From CAVPTL01 sp963727235 (GTDB taxonomy: Bacteria; Actinomycetota; Thermoleophilia; Gaiellales; JAICJC01), in NCBI GenBank assembly GCA_963727235.1, contig CAVSFZ010000010.1, positions 186,001-250,000 on the forward strand: DNA of 64,000 nt, written 5' to 3'. This document shows, piece after piece, positions 50,462 through 59,015 of this stretch (position 1 is the stretch's first letter; each line of letters opens with the position of its first letter). The position numbers were made by a program, and so were the translations under genes. The notes under the pieces were generated by a model. The model saw only the letters and a program-made list of their open reading frames with translations. It was not told where the DNA came from and did not search any database.

Positions 50462-53125
50462 GTGCTCACTACGCGCGCGTTGGCCCTCGCCTCAATCGTG
50501 GCGTGCATGTTGTTCGGCGCGGTCTCGTCGGCGGTGGCGGCTCTTCCGGTGACCCCGGATGTGGCTTGGGGGACCAACGGCAAGGTCGACGCGGTGCTGC
50601 GCGCCGGCAACACCATCTACGTCGCCGGGACGTTCTCTGCCCTTCAGGACCCGAACAGCGCACAGACCACGCCGGTGACCAACCTGGCGGGCATCGATGC
50701 AACCACCGGACTGCCGACGTCGTTTGCACCGGCGGTGGACGGCGAGGTGTTCGGGTTGGCAACGTCCCCGGACGGGTCCCGGCTGTACGCGGTCGGCAAT
50801 TTCACCACCGTCAACGGGCGGACGCAGAAGCGGATCGCGGCCTTCGACACCGACACCGGCGCGCTCGACAGCTGGCGGCCGTACGCCTGGCCGAACAACG
50901 TCGTTCGCGGAATCGCCGTCTCATCCGATCACGTGTACGTGGGCGGCGGATTCAGGGCCGTGGGGACGACTCCGGCGGCTCACATCGCGTCGTTTCGGCC
51001 CAGCGACGGAGCCGCATCTCCCGGCTTCACCGCCTCGTCCAACGATCTGGTGCGGGATTTCGCGCTGGTCGGCGGGCGGCTGTACCTCGCCGGTGACTTC
51101 ACCACGGTCAACGGCACCACCCAGGGCAAGCTGGCTGCAATCAACCCGGTCTCGGGAGCGTCGATCGCCGGCGTCTACCACCCCAACTACCCGGTGCTCG
51201 ACCTGGCCGTGGGCACGCGCCTGTATGCGGCCGGCGGCGGGGGAGGCGGCAAGGCGCTCGCCGTGAACCTCGCGACCGGCGCGAAGATCTGGGAGAAGAA
51301 GACCGACGGGAACGTCCAGGCGGTGGACGTGCTCAACGACACCCCCTACTTCGGCGGACACTTCCTCAAGTACGACGGTACGGTCGTGTCGCAGCTGGTG
51401 CGGGCGAATCCGGCCACCGGCGCGCTCGACACCACCTGGCTGCCGCAGGTGACGGCGGGCTTCCTGGGCGTGTTTGCGATCGACGCCTACGGCGGCAACA
51501 AGCTGTACGTCGGTGGCGACTTCACCCGGGTCGGCACCATCAAGCGCACCAACTTCGCGGAGTTCACCGATGGAGCGGCCCCGGTATCCGCAGATGTGTC
51601 GGTGACGCTCTCGGCCTCGTCAGCCAATCCGGCCGTCGGTCAGAACGTCGTCTACACCGCCAAGATCGGCAACGCCGGCCCCGACACCGCGGTGTCGGTC
51701 ACCGTCACCGACGTGCTGCCCGCGGGCCTGGATTTCGTCAGCGCTCCCGGGTGTACCTACACCGGCTCGAACCGCACTGTCAGCTGCGACTTGGGCTCGG
51801 TGACACACAGCCGGCGACTCGGTTGCGATCACCGCCGTGCCGACCGGCGCCGGATCGATCGCCAACACGGCATCGGTCAAAGCTGTCACGGGCGACCCCG
51901 ACAGCGCCAACAACTCGGCTACCGCGACGGTGGTTGCCGGCGCCGGCGGGGCCGACCTCGGCGTCACGGCTGCAGCCCCCGCCAAGGTCGTGATGGGCAA
52001 GAGGTTCTCGCTGGTGCTGACCGTGACCAACCTTGGGCCCACCACCTCGCCGGCAACGGTGGTCGACACGCTTCCGGCGGGAGCCACCCCGACCGGCGTG
52101 CTCAGGGCCACGCGCGGCAGCTGCTCGGGTACGACCACGGTCACCTGCAGCCTCGGCTCGATGGCGCCGGGGGCAACCGCAAAGATCACGATCAAGCTGA
52201 TTGCGCCGGGCGTTCCGCAGACGCTCTTCAACACGGCCTCGGTGAGCGGCTCGGCGGGAGATCCGGTCGCGTCGAACAACTCGGCTGCCACCACCGTCAG
52301 CGTCACCTCCGGTGGGGCGGACACCACCCCGCCGACGATGACGGGGATGCGGATGCTCGACTCGGATCACGATGGTTTCGTGGATACGGTGGTGGTCAGC
52401 TTCAGCGAGCCGTTGGCGGCGTGCGCCGGGCAATGCACCGCCGGGTGGTCTCTGACCGACGTGCCCGGCGGCGGGTCGCTGCAGTCGGTGGCGGTGACCG
52501 GGACCATTGCGACGCTCACGCTGGCAGGCTGGACGGATCAGCCCGATACGGCGGTCGGGCTCTTCAAGATCGGCCTGCAGCCGGCCAACGGCATCCAGGA
52601 CGCCTCGGGGAACCATGCGAGCTTCGCGCATCTGCGCCGGCCGATGGTGCCGGTCCGGTGCCGGTCGGCTTCCGTCACCAGCACAACAACGGGGTCGGCT
52701 GCAGTGGCTTGCCGAATACCCTCGGCCTGGCCGAGCCGTGCGATGAGCTGACGTCGGAGTGGAGCGAGCAGCTGCTTCCCAGCTCGATTCCGGCAACCAC
52801 GGCGTCCACGATCACCGACCCGCCGGGAACGGGCAATCAGACGGTGACCATCCCCGGCTTCACCCGCGGCCCGATGGATCTGGGCAGCGCCGGGTACCTC
52901 ACCCTGGACGGCTCGTCGGCCACCTGGGCGTCGTCGACACTGGTGCTGAGCAGCGCCGGCGACGCGCTCACCGCCCGGATCGCCGGCCCCTGCACGGGCA
53001 CCGGCTGCACAGCTCTCGCGATCGTCGGCAACGTGACGGTGACCTACGTACCCGCCGCCACCATCACCGATCTCGCCGGCAACCCCGCTGCCGGGAGCTT
53101 CACCAAGACCCAAACGATGTACTAG
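50462..53125 (+). CDS. Secreted propeller/DUF11-repeat surface protein (two frameshifts)
   Basis: A large exported protein of ~887 residues (GTG 50462). The signal peptide ALALASIVACMLFGAVSSAV is cut near Ala-Leu-Pro. Residues ~30-380 have repeated blades (IYVAGTFS, LYAVGNFTTVNG, VYVGGGFRAVG, LYLAGDFTTVNG, LYVGGDFTRVG), a delta-60/DUF5122-like propeller. Two DUF11 repeats follow (DVSVTLSASSANPAVGQNVV and DLGVTAAAPAKVVMGKRFSL), then an Ig-like C-domain (VVSFSEPLAACAGQCTAGWS). Frame shifts at ~51815 and ~52655 cancel each other. No sortase motif or C-terminal helix. TAG 53123-53125 overlaps the repeat doublet by one base. Confidence 0.75.
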   Translation: MLTTRALALASIVACMLFGAVSSAVAALPVTPDVAWGTNGKVDAVLRAGNTIYVAGTFSALQDPNSAQTTPVTNLAGIDATTGLPTSFAPAVDGEVFGLATSPDGSRLYAVGNFTTVNGRTQKRIAAFDTDTGALDSWRPYAWPNNVVRGIAVSSDHVYVGGGFRAVGTTPAAHIASFRPSDGAASPGFTASSNDLVRDFALVGGRLYLAGDFTTVNGTTQGKLAAINPVSGASIAGVYHPNYPVLDLAVGTRLYAAGGGGGGKALAVNLATGAKIWEKKTDGNVQAVDVLNDTPYFGGHFLKYDGTVVSQLVRANPATGALDTTWLPQVTAGFLGVFAIDAYGGNKLYVGGDFTRVGTIKRTNFAEFTDGAAPVSADVSVTLSASSANPAVGQNVVYTAKIGNAGPDTAVSVTVTDVLPAGLDFVSAPGCTYTGSNRTVSCDLGSVTHSRRLGCDHRRADRRRIDRQHGIGQSCHGRPRQRQQLGYRDGGCRRRRGRPRRHGCSPRQGRDGQEVLAGADRDQPWAHHLAGNGGRHASGGSHPDRRAQGHARQLLGYDHGHLQPRLDGAGGNRKDHDQADCAGRSADALQHGLGERLGGRSGRVEQLGCHHRQRHLRWGGHHPADDDGDADARLGSRWFRGYGGGQLQRAVGGVRRAMHRRVVSDRRARRRVAAVGGGDRDHCDAHAGRLDGSARYGGRALQDRPAAGQRHPGRLGEPCELRASAPADGAGPVPVGFRHQHNNGVGCSGLPNTLGLAEPCDELTSEWSEQLLPSSIPATTASTITDPPGTGNQTVTIPGFTRGPMDLGSAGYLTLDGSSATWASSTLVLSSAGDALTARIAGPCTGTGCTALAIVGNVTVTYVPAATITDLAGNPAAGSFTKTQTMY

Positions 53126-53203
53126 TGAATAATTGGTGCCAGGCACCAATTATTCACGGCGGGGCGTTGGTGGTGAATAACGGTGCCAGGCACCGTTATT
53201 CAC
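53125..53203. repeat. Second doublet of the GTGAATAA / GGTGCCAGGCACC palindromic repeat
   Basis: Units at 53125-53157 and 53173-53203, with the same order, orientation and 15-bp GC-rich spacer length as the 13.3-kb doublet. It lies between convergent genes. The left unit touches the stop of the surface-protein gene, and the right unit contains the stop (TGA as read, TAA after frame correction) of the minus-strand enolase-family gene. Confidence 0.87.
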
Positions 53204-54279
53204 CGAGCGCTGCCTCGCGCACGGTCACGCCCAGGCCGGGGCCGCTCGGGCGGCGCCAGCGCACCTGCCTCCACCGCCGGTATGCCGTCGGCGTTGTCGA
53301 CGGTCACCCACGCGTTGAAGTCGACCGTGTGCGCCCGGGCGTGCTCCGGCGTCGAAAGCGACAGGTGCAGGATCGCGGCCGTGTCGATGCTGGCGCCGCC
53401 CGTGTCCTCCACCGTCACCTGCAAGCCGAGCTCGACCGCCATGTCGCGCATCTGGGCAGCCCGGGTCACCCCGCCGACGCGGGCGATCTTGATCGTGATT
53501 CCGTCGCAGATGCGATCGTGCGCAACCGCCGTCAGCGCCGCCACCGAGTCGATCGACTCGTCCAGCACCATCGGGTGGGGACAGTGCCGACGAACGACGG
53601 CGCATTCGTCGACCGTGGCACACGGCTGTTCCAACGTGAACTCGGCTGCCGCCGATGCGCGCACGAACGTCAGCGCCTGACCCGTCGTCCAACCGCCGTT
53701 GGCGTCGGCATACAGCACCACTGCGTTCCCGACCGATTCGCGAACGGCCGCCAGTCGGCTGGCGTCCTCTTGAGGATCCCCCCCGACCTTCACCTGCAGC
53801 CGCCGGTAGCCGGTGTCCACATACCCGCGGGCCACGGCCGCCATCGCCTCGGGCGAGTCGGGCGAGATCGAGCGATACAGGTCGACGCTGTGGCCGAACC
53901 GTCCGCCCAGGGCCTCGCACAGCGGCCTGCCCATCGCCCGCGCCGTCACGTCCCAGCAGGCCATGTCGAACGCTGATTTCGCATATGCATGACCGCGCAG
54001 CGCCCGGTCGAGCAGCTCGGTTCGCTCACGGTGCAGGCCGGGGTCGGTGCCACGGAGCGCCTCCGACACGATTCCCACGGCCGCCCGCGCACCGCCGCTG
54101 AACGCCGGGTCGTAGAACGATCCCAGCGGAGCCATCTCACCCCAGCCGGTGGTGCCCTCGTTGGTGTCCACCGCCACCACCAGCGACTCAAATCCGTCGG
54201 CGGTTCCGGCGGAGGTCGCATAGCTGCCGGCGACGAACGGCTGCCACTGGCGGTAAGAGCGGATGCTGGTGATGCGCAT
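53200..54279 (-). CDS. Enolase-superfamily enzyme, muconate-lactonizing/dipeptide epimerase-like
   Basis: A 359-residue barrel enzyme with start MRITSIRSYRQWQPF at ATG 54279. The catalytic Lys pair is in RRLQVKVGGD, metal ligands are in YADANGGW (Asp), LEQPC (Glu) and VLDES (Asp), and the second Lys is in ITIKIARVGG. These are MLE-subgroup traits; cis-3-hydroxyproline dehydratase, amino-acid racemase and dipeptide epimerase are candidate activities. The last ~18 residues are Arg/Pro-rich. An indel near 53245 would instead give GLGVTVREAALGE, normal for the family, and the TAA at 53196-53198 as stop. Confidence 0.82.
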   Translation of the reverse strand: MRITSIRSYRQWQPFVAGSYATSAGTADGFESLVVAVDTNEGTTGWGEMAPLGSFYDPAFSGGARAAVGIVSEALRGTDPGLHRERTELLDRALRGHAYAKSAFDMACWDVTARAMGRPLCEALGGRFGHSVDLYRSISPDSPEAMAAVARGYVDTGYRRLQVKVGGDPQEDASRLAAVRESVGNAVVLYADANGGWTTGQALTFVRASAAAEFTLEQPCATVDECAVVRRHCPHPMVLDESIDSVAALTAVAHDRICDGITIKIARVGGVTRAAQMRDMAVELGLQVTVEDTGGASIDTAAILHLSLSTPEHARAHTVDFNAWVTVDNADGIPAVEAGALAPPERPRPGRDRARGSAR

Positions 54280-54347
54280 GGCGACAGTCTCGCATCCACA
54301 CGCGCGGGAGGGCGAGCCGGCCGGCCCGCCCTCCCGCTGGTGCGTGT

Positions 54348-54800
54348 CTAGGTCCCGCACGTCCAGGTGACCGTGCCCGCCAGCACCTTGCCTGCCAGCT
54401 TGGGATAGATGATCCCCGGCAGCGTGCGGGAGAACGAGGACTTGCCGCCGTTCTCGGTGATAGACACCTTCACCCCGGCGACGGTGGCCGCCACCGTTCG
54501 ACCGGGCGCGTGGGCAACCACGGTCAGCCGGCCGCGATAGTCGCCGGCGCCGGCATAGCCGGGCACGGTCAGCGCACCCTTGAAGGTGACGTGATTGTGC
54601 GTGGTGCGTCCGAACTTCGCGACGTACACGCCGTTCTTCGTCCCACACGTGATGTTCGCACTGTGGCCCTTGCCCTGGAACACCTTCGGGCTCGTCAGCG
54701 TGACCTGCACCGACCCCGGCGTGGACGCGAACGCCGCACCGGCGGTGACCGCCGTGATCGCGAGAACCGCCACCGCAACTCCCATCCACTTTCGCACCAT
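54348..54800 (-). CDS. Small secreted protein of unknown function
   Basis: A 150-residue exported protein, ATG 54800 with AAAAGGAGA upstream. The Sec signal peptide MGVAVAVLAITAVTAGAAFA spans residues ~6-25. The mature part is beta-rich (VQVTLTSPKVFQGKGHSANI, THNHVTFKGALTVPGYAG, VAATVAGVKVSITENGGKSS) with two cysteines likely to form a disulfide. It ends TWTCGT. There is no recognised domain. The 128 bp upstream is shared divergently with the MBL-fold gene. Confidence 0.7.
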   Translation of the reverse strand: MVRKWMGVAVAVLAITAVTAGAAFASTPGSVQVTLTSPKVFQGKGHSANITCGTKNGVYVAKFGRTTHNHVTFKGALTVPGYAGAGDYRGRLTVVAHAPGRTVAATVAGVKVSITENGGKSSFSRTLPGIIYPKLAGKVLAGTVTWTCGT

Positions 54801-54928
54801 GATGCTCTCCTTTTCGCTTCGGCCCACCCCGCGCGGGCCATCTGCATCCCACGGTAGGAGCGCTCGGGGCGACGGGGGTAAACCGGACGTAAAACGTGCC
54901 GGGCAGCGGTTCGTTAGAGTCGCGCGGG

Positions 54929-55771
54929 ATGACTTCGGCCGCCCGCTTCGAGACGCTGACCGATCACGTCGACCGCTTCACCCCCGACGACCGCAGCGAC
55001 CGGCCCGCGCTGGGAGCGATTCACGGCGACTCCGCCACGTTGCTGGTGGAGGGCGGGGCCTCGGTCGCGCACCTGCGCAGTTTCGTGGCCGAGCTCGTCG
55101 CCCGGGGGCGGCCGCCGGTGACCGCGATCGCACTCACCCACTGGCATTGGGATCACAGCTTCGGATCCGCCGCCGTTCGAGTGCCGGTGATTGCGTACGC
55201 CGACTCGGCCGCCGAGCTCGAGCTCCAGGCCGGGTACGACTGGTCCGACGCCGCGCTCGACGCCCGCGTCGCCGACGGCCGAGAGCTGGCGTTCTGCCGG
55301 GACATGATCAAGGTCGAGATTCCCGATCGCAGCGATCTGGAGATCGTCGTCCCGGCGGTGATCGTGCACGACCGTCACACCGTGGACGTGGGCGGCGTCA
55401 CCGCGGTGGTCGAGCACGTCGGCGGAGACCACGCGCCCGACTCGTGCGTGGTGTACGTCCCCGAGGACCGAGTGCTGTTCCTGGGGGACTGCCTGTACCA
55501 GCGCCTGCACGCACCTCAGCCGCACCTCACCGTCGCGGGGGTGCGTGCCCTCACCGACAAGCTCAGCCGGTTCGACGTGGCGGTCGCCGTCGAGGGCCAC
55601 GACGACGACGTGGCCGATACCGCCGGGTTTGCCGCCCGGCTGGCCGAGCTACGGCACGCCGCCGACCTGGTGGCGGCCGGTGGCGCCGATGCCGTCGCGG
55701 CCGCCGGCGGGGACGCCGACCTGGTGGAGCTGGTGGAGTTTCTGATCGTGGGCGAGCGGCTCGGGCGGTGA
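54929..55771 (+). CDS. Metallo-beta-lactamase-fold hydrolase
   Basis: A 280-residue MBL-fold protein, ATG 54929. Metal motif TALTHWHWDHSFG (HxHxDH) reads here IALTHWHWDHSFG; VEHVGGDHAPDSCVVYV gives the third His, FLGDCLY the bridging Asp and VEGHDDDVADT the last His. All ligands are present. The C-terminal ~50 residues form an Ala-rich helical tail. The substrate is unknown: lactonase, thioesterase and phosphodiesterase are all possible. Confidence 0.85.
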   Translation: MTSAARFETLTDHVDRFTPDDRSDRPALGAIHGDSATLLVEGGASVAHLRSFVAELVARGRPPVTAIALTHWHWDHSFGSAAVRVPVIAYADSAAELELQAGYDWSDAALDARVADGRELAFCRDMIKVEIPDRSDLEIVVPAVIVHDRHTVDVGGVTAVVEHVGGDHAPDSCVVYVPEDRVLFLGDCLYQRLHAPQPHLTVAGVRALTDKLSRFDVAVAVEGHDDDVADTAGFAARLAELRHAADLVAAGGADAVAAAGGDADLVELVEFLIVGERLGR

Positions 55772-55901
55772 CCCGCCGCCGGTCCCCGCCGCCGGCACCC
55801 CGAAGTATGCGTAGCCCGAGATCCCTCCGCTAGGGGACAACGATTCACCTAGGTGAGGATCACGTTCGGTTCCGGCCGCGCCGAAGCACATGGGCATAAC
55901 C

Positions 55902-55925
55902 GCCGGAGCGAGGGGTCGCTTCGGC
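55902..55925 (+). promoter_or_regulatory. Stable hairpin in the leader of the polysaccharide operon
   Basis: The 191-bp leader (55772-55962) precedes the first gene of the exopolysaccharide operon. It contains GCCGGAGCGA, loop GGGG, TCGCTTCGGC: a 10-bp stem with one G-U pair. CACA (55887-55890) and TGTG (55929-55932) could close an outer helix around it. Repeated ATGGGGTC blocks (55939, 55953) follow. It may be a structured regulatory leader; it does not match a riboswitch class I can name. Confidence 0.4.
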
Positions 55926-55962
55926 ACGTGTGTTTGTCATGGGGTCAACTAATGGGGTCGGC

Positions 55963-57312
55963 ATGTCTGAACTTGCTTTGCCGACGCGCGCCTCGGCGCG
56001 CGTCGATCTCACCCGCGCTGAGGTATTCAACGCCTCGATTCGCGACCGCTCCGCACTGATCGGCGTGGTGGGGCTCGGCTACGCCGGGCTGCCGCTGGCC
56101 GTCGGCTTTGCGGAGGCCGGCTTCGAAGTCGGAGGCGTCGACACCAACTCACGGCGGGTGGCCGCGGTCAACGAGAGCGACAGCTACCTGCCCGACGTCA
56201 GCTCGCAAACGCTCCGGCAGCTGCCGGAGCTGACAGCCGCCGCGGCCTACGGGCGGGTGCACGACATGACCGCACTGACGATCTGCGTGCCCACGCCGTT
56301 GTCCAAGACGCGCACCCCCGACCTGTCGTTCGTGGTCGCCGCCGCCGAGAAGGTCGCCGCCCACATTCGTCCCGGGGCGCTGGTGGTGCTGCAGTCCACC
56401 ACCGTGCCGGAGACCACGCTGCAGGTGCTGGTTCCGATCTTCGAGCGAGCTACCGGCGGCCGGGTCGGCGTCGACTTCTACCTCGGGTATGCACCCGAGC
56501 GCGTCGACCCGGCCAATCGCTCGGGATGGACGCTGCGCACCACGCCCAAGATCGTCTCGGGGGTGACCGACGAGTGCCTGCGGCGCACCAAGCTTCTGTA
56601 CGAGACGGTGGTCGACACCGTGGTGGAGGCGTCGTCACCGACCGTGGCCGAGATGGTGAAGCTGTACGAGAACACCTTCCGCCAGGTGAACATCGCACTC
56701 GCCAACGAGCTGGCGCTGGTCTGCGGCCGGCTCGGAATCTCTGCCTGGGAGGTGATCGACGCCGCCGCCACCAAGCCGTTCGGCTTCATGGCCCACTATC
56801 CCGGACCCGGTCTGGGCGGCGACTGCATCCCGGTGGTGCCGCACTTCATCAGCCACCGGTTGAAGGAGTACGGCTACCAGACGCGCATGATCGAGGTCGC
56901 CCACGAGATCAACACCGGCATGCCCGAGCATGTGGTGGGGAGGGTGGCAGCGGCGCTCAACGACCGCGGCCGCGCCATCCAGGGCGCGCGCATCCTGCTG
57001 CTCGGCGTGGCCTACAAGCCAAACGTCTCGGACCTGCGGGAATCGCCGGCGATGCGAATCTTCGTCGAGTTGGCCGCCCGCGGCGGAGATGTCCGCTATT
57101 GCGACCCCCACGTCTCGTCGGTGGGGGTGGGCGGCCGCATCTACGAGTCTGAGCCGTGGACGCCGGCGGCTGTCGCCGACATCGACTGCGTGGTCATCCT
57201 GACGCACCACGACGAGTTTCTGGATCAGCCGCTCTGGCGTGATGCAGACGCTGTGGTGGTCGACACCCGAAACGTTGCCGGAACGGTCAGCGCCGGAGTG
57301 ATCAGCATTTGA
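55963..57312 (+). CDS. UDP-N-acetylhexosamine/UDP-glucose-type 6-dehydrogenase
   Basis: A 449-residue nucleotide-sugar dehydrogenase that makes a UDP-uronic acid in two NAD-dependent steps. Rossmann motif GVVGLGYAGLPLA lies near residue 30. VPTPLSKTRTPDLSFV (typical of the WecC/WbpA branch), APERVDPAN, the catalytic Cys288 in GLGGDCIPV and GVAYKPNVSDLRESPA follow. The form CVPTPL and GYAPERVDPAN fit UDP-GlcNAc/ManNAc dehydrogenases better than UDP-glucose enzymes. ATG 55963 is used; ATG 55939 adds eight residues. The stop overlaps the next ATG (TGATG). It supplies an acidic sugar for the synthase downstream. Confidence 0.88.
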   Translation: MSELALPTRASARVDLTRAEVFNASIRDRSALIGVVGLGYAGLPLAVGFAEAGFEVGGVDTNSRRVAAVNESDSYLPDVSSQTLRQLPELTAAAAYGRVHDMTALTICVPTPLSKTRTPDLSFVVAAAEKVAAHIRPGALVVLQSTTVPETTLQVLVPIFERATGGRVGVDFYLGYAPERVDPANRSGWTLRTTPKIVSGVTDECLRRTKLLYETVVDTVVEASSPTVAEMVKLYENTFRQVNIALANELALVCGRLGISAWEVIDAAATKPFGFMAHYPGPGLGGDCIPVVPHFISHRLKEYGYQTRMIEVAHEINTGMPEHVVGRVAAALNDRGRAIQGARILLLGVAYKPNVSDLRESPAMRIFVELAARGGDVRYCDPHVSSVGVGGRIYESEPWTPAAVADIDCVVILTHHDEFLDQPLWRDADAVVVDTRNVAGTVSAGVISI

Positions 57313-59015
57313 TGGCGGTGCTCAAGAACATGCGACGGCGCCACCCCGGCGCCGGAATGCTGCTCGACATCGTCAGCCTCAGCGCCGAGATCGCGCATCA
57401 GCCTCACGAGGCCCATGCCCGAACGGTGCCGGACATCGTGTCGGATCCCGCGCCGGCCGTGGTGGCCGCGCCCCGCCTCGCCGTACCGGCGCCCGCGCCG
57501 GTCGCCGGGGAACCGTCGCCCTGGGACGTGGCGGCGGTCGTCCCGGCCGCTGCGGCAGCGACCGCGATCGATGAGCCCGACGACGTGACCGTGGTGGGGC
57601 CGGAGGTCGACCCGCTGACCGAGGCCAAGTCGTTTGAAGTGATGGACGAGAGCACCGGCGGCCTCGACCCGCATCTGCGCGGGTCGCGGCTGGTGAGCGT
57701 GATCTCGCGAGGGCTGCAACTGGTCTGCATCGTGTATGGGATCGCACTGCTCTACTGGATCTGGATGGCCAAGGACCTGTCGGTCGGCCTGGTGTTGCAC
57801 GACCCGGTGTTCGGCACCTACTCGCTGCTGGTCACGCTGTACGTGCTGGCTCGGTTCATGCTGGCGCCGTTCTACCGGCCGACGCCGGACACCGGCCACC
57901 GTCCGACCGCCTCGATCGTGATCCCGGCCTTCAACGAGCACGCCGTGATCGGGCAGACGATCAACGCCTGCTACGCCGCCGAGTATCCCGAGGGCCGGCT
58001 CGAGGTGGTGGCCGTCGACGACGGCTCCTCCGACGACACCTGGAAGGAGATGCTGGCGGCCCGCAAGCGCCACCCCAGCCTGGTGTGCATCCAGTTCTCG
58101 CACAACCGCGGCAAGCGCGCGGCCATGGCCGAGGGCATCAGGCACTCCACCGGCGACGTGTGCGTGTTCATCGACTCCGACTCGGTGATCGAGCACGACG
58201 GCCTCAACCACATCATGGCCGACTTCCGCGACGAGCGGGTGGGAGCGGTGGTCGGCACCGCTGACGTGCTCAATAAGGGCCAGAACCTGATCACCAAGAT
58301 GCAGCAGGTTCGCTACTACGTGGCGTTCCGCGTGATCAAGGGCTCAGAGTCGATCTTCGGGGCGGTCACATGTGCGTCGGGCTGCTTCTCGGCCTACCGT
58401 CGCACCGCCCTGATGGGCATCATCGACAAGTGGGAGAACCAGCAGTTCCTGGGTCGCAAGGCCACCTACGGGGACGACCGGGCGCTCACCAACATGATCC
58501 TGCGAAACCACCGGGTCACGTTCCAGTCGAACGCCAAGAGCCACACGATCGCGCCCCACGACCTGCGCACGTTCCTGGTTCAGCAGCTGCGCTGGAAGAA
58601 GAGCTGGCTGCGCGAATCGCTGTACGTGGTGCGGTTCATCTGGCGTAAGCACCCGGTGGCGGCCGCCATGACCTACATGTCGGTGATCTTCCCGTGGGTG
58701 GCACCGATCGTCGTGTTCCACGCGCTCTACTGGCGCAGCCTGGGAGCCGGCGACCCGTGGTTCTACATCGTGGGCGCATATGTGATGGCGCTCCTGTACT
58801 CGCTCTACTACGCGGTCAGCCGGCGCAGCCCGATCTGGTACCACGGCATCACCTTCATCGTGATCTACATGGTGGTGCTGGTGTGGCAGACCTACTACGC
58901 GGTGATCACGCTGCGCAACACCAAGTGGGGGACGCGCGCGTCCAGCCACAATGAGGGCGCCGCTGAGGTCACGGTGGTGGGCGCACATGACGGCGACCTC
59001 GAGGTGGCGGCATGA
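57312..59015 (+). CDS. Membrane processive glycosyltransferase (GT2; hyaluronan/cellulose synthase-like)
   Basis: A 567-residue synthase. A long Ala/Val/Pro-rich cytoplasmic N-terminus (~1-125) precedes two membrane helices (~130-190). The GT2 domain shows VIPAFNEHAVIG, VAVDDGSSDDTWKE, FIDSDSVIEHDGL, GDDRALTN and QQLRWKKSWLRES (D,D,D,QxxRW, the processive signature). It ends in about three more helices. It would polymerise and export a polysaccharide from UDP-sugars, plausibly an amino sugar-uronic acid polymer given the flanking dehydrogenase and GlmS. The stop overlaps the deacetylase start. Confidence 0.88.
   Translation: MAVLKNMRRRHPGAGMLLDIVSLSAEIAHQPHEAHARTVPDIVSDPAPAVVAAPRLAVPAPAPVAGEPSPWDVAAVVPAAAAATAIDEPDDVTVVGPEVDPLTEAKSFEVMDESTGGLDPHLRGSRLVSVISRGLQLVCIVYGIALLYWIWMAKDLSVGLVLHDPVFGTYSLLVTLYVLARFMLAPFYRPTPDTGHRPTASIVIPAFNEHAVIGQTINACYAAEYPEGRLEVVAVDDGSSDDTWKEMLAARKRHPSLVCIQFSHNRGKRAAMAEGIRHSTGDVCVFIDSDSVIEHDGLNHIMADFRDERVGAVVGTADVLNKGQNLITKMQQVRYYVAFRVIKGSESIFGAVTCASGCFSAYRRTALMGIIDKWENQQFLGRKATYGDDRALTNMILRNHRVTFQSNAKSHTIAPHDLRTFLVQQLRWKKSWLRESLYVVRFIWRKHPVAAAMTYMSVIFPWVAPIVVFHALYWRSLGAGDPWFYIVGAYVMALLYSLYYAVSRRSPIWYHGITFIVIYMVVLVWQTYYAVITLRNTKWGTRASSHNEGAAEVTVVGAHDGDLEVAA

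Noticed and set aside
55861..55962. c-di-AMP (ydaO) or c-di-GMP (GEMM) riboswitch
   Set aside because: Short resemblances such as GCACATGGGC exist, but the defining conserved blocks of either class are absent or in the wrong order.
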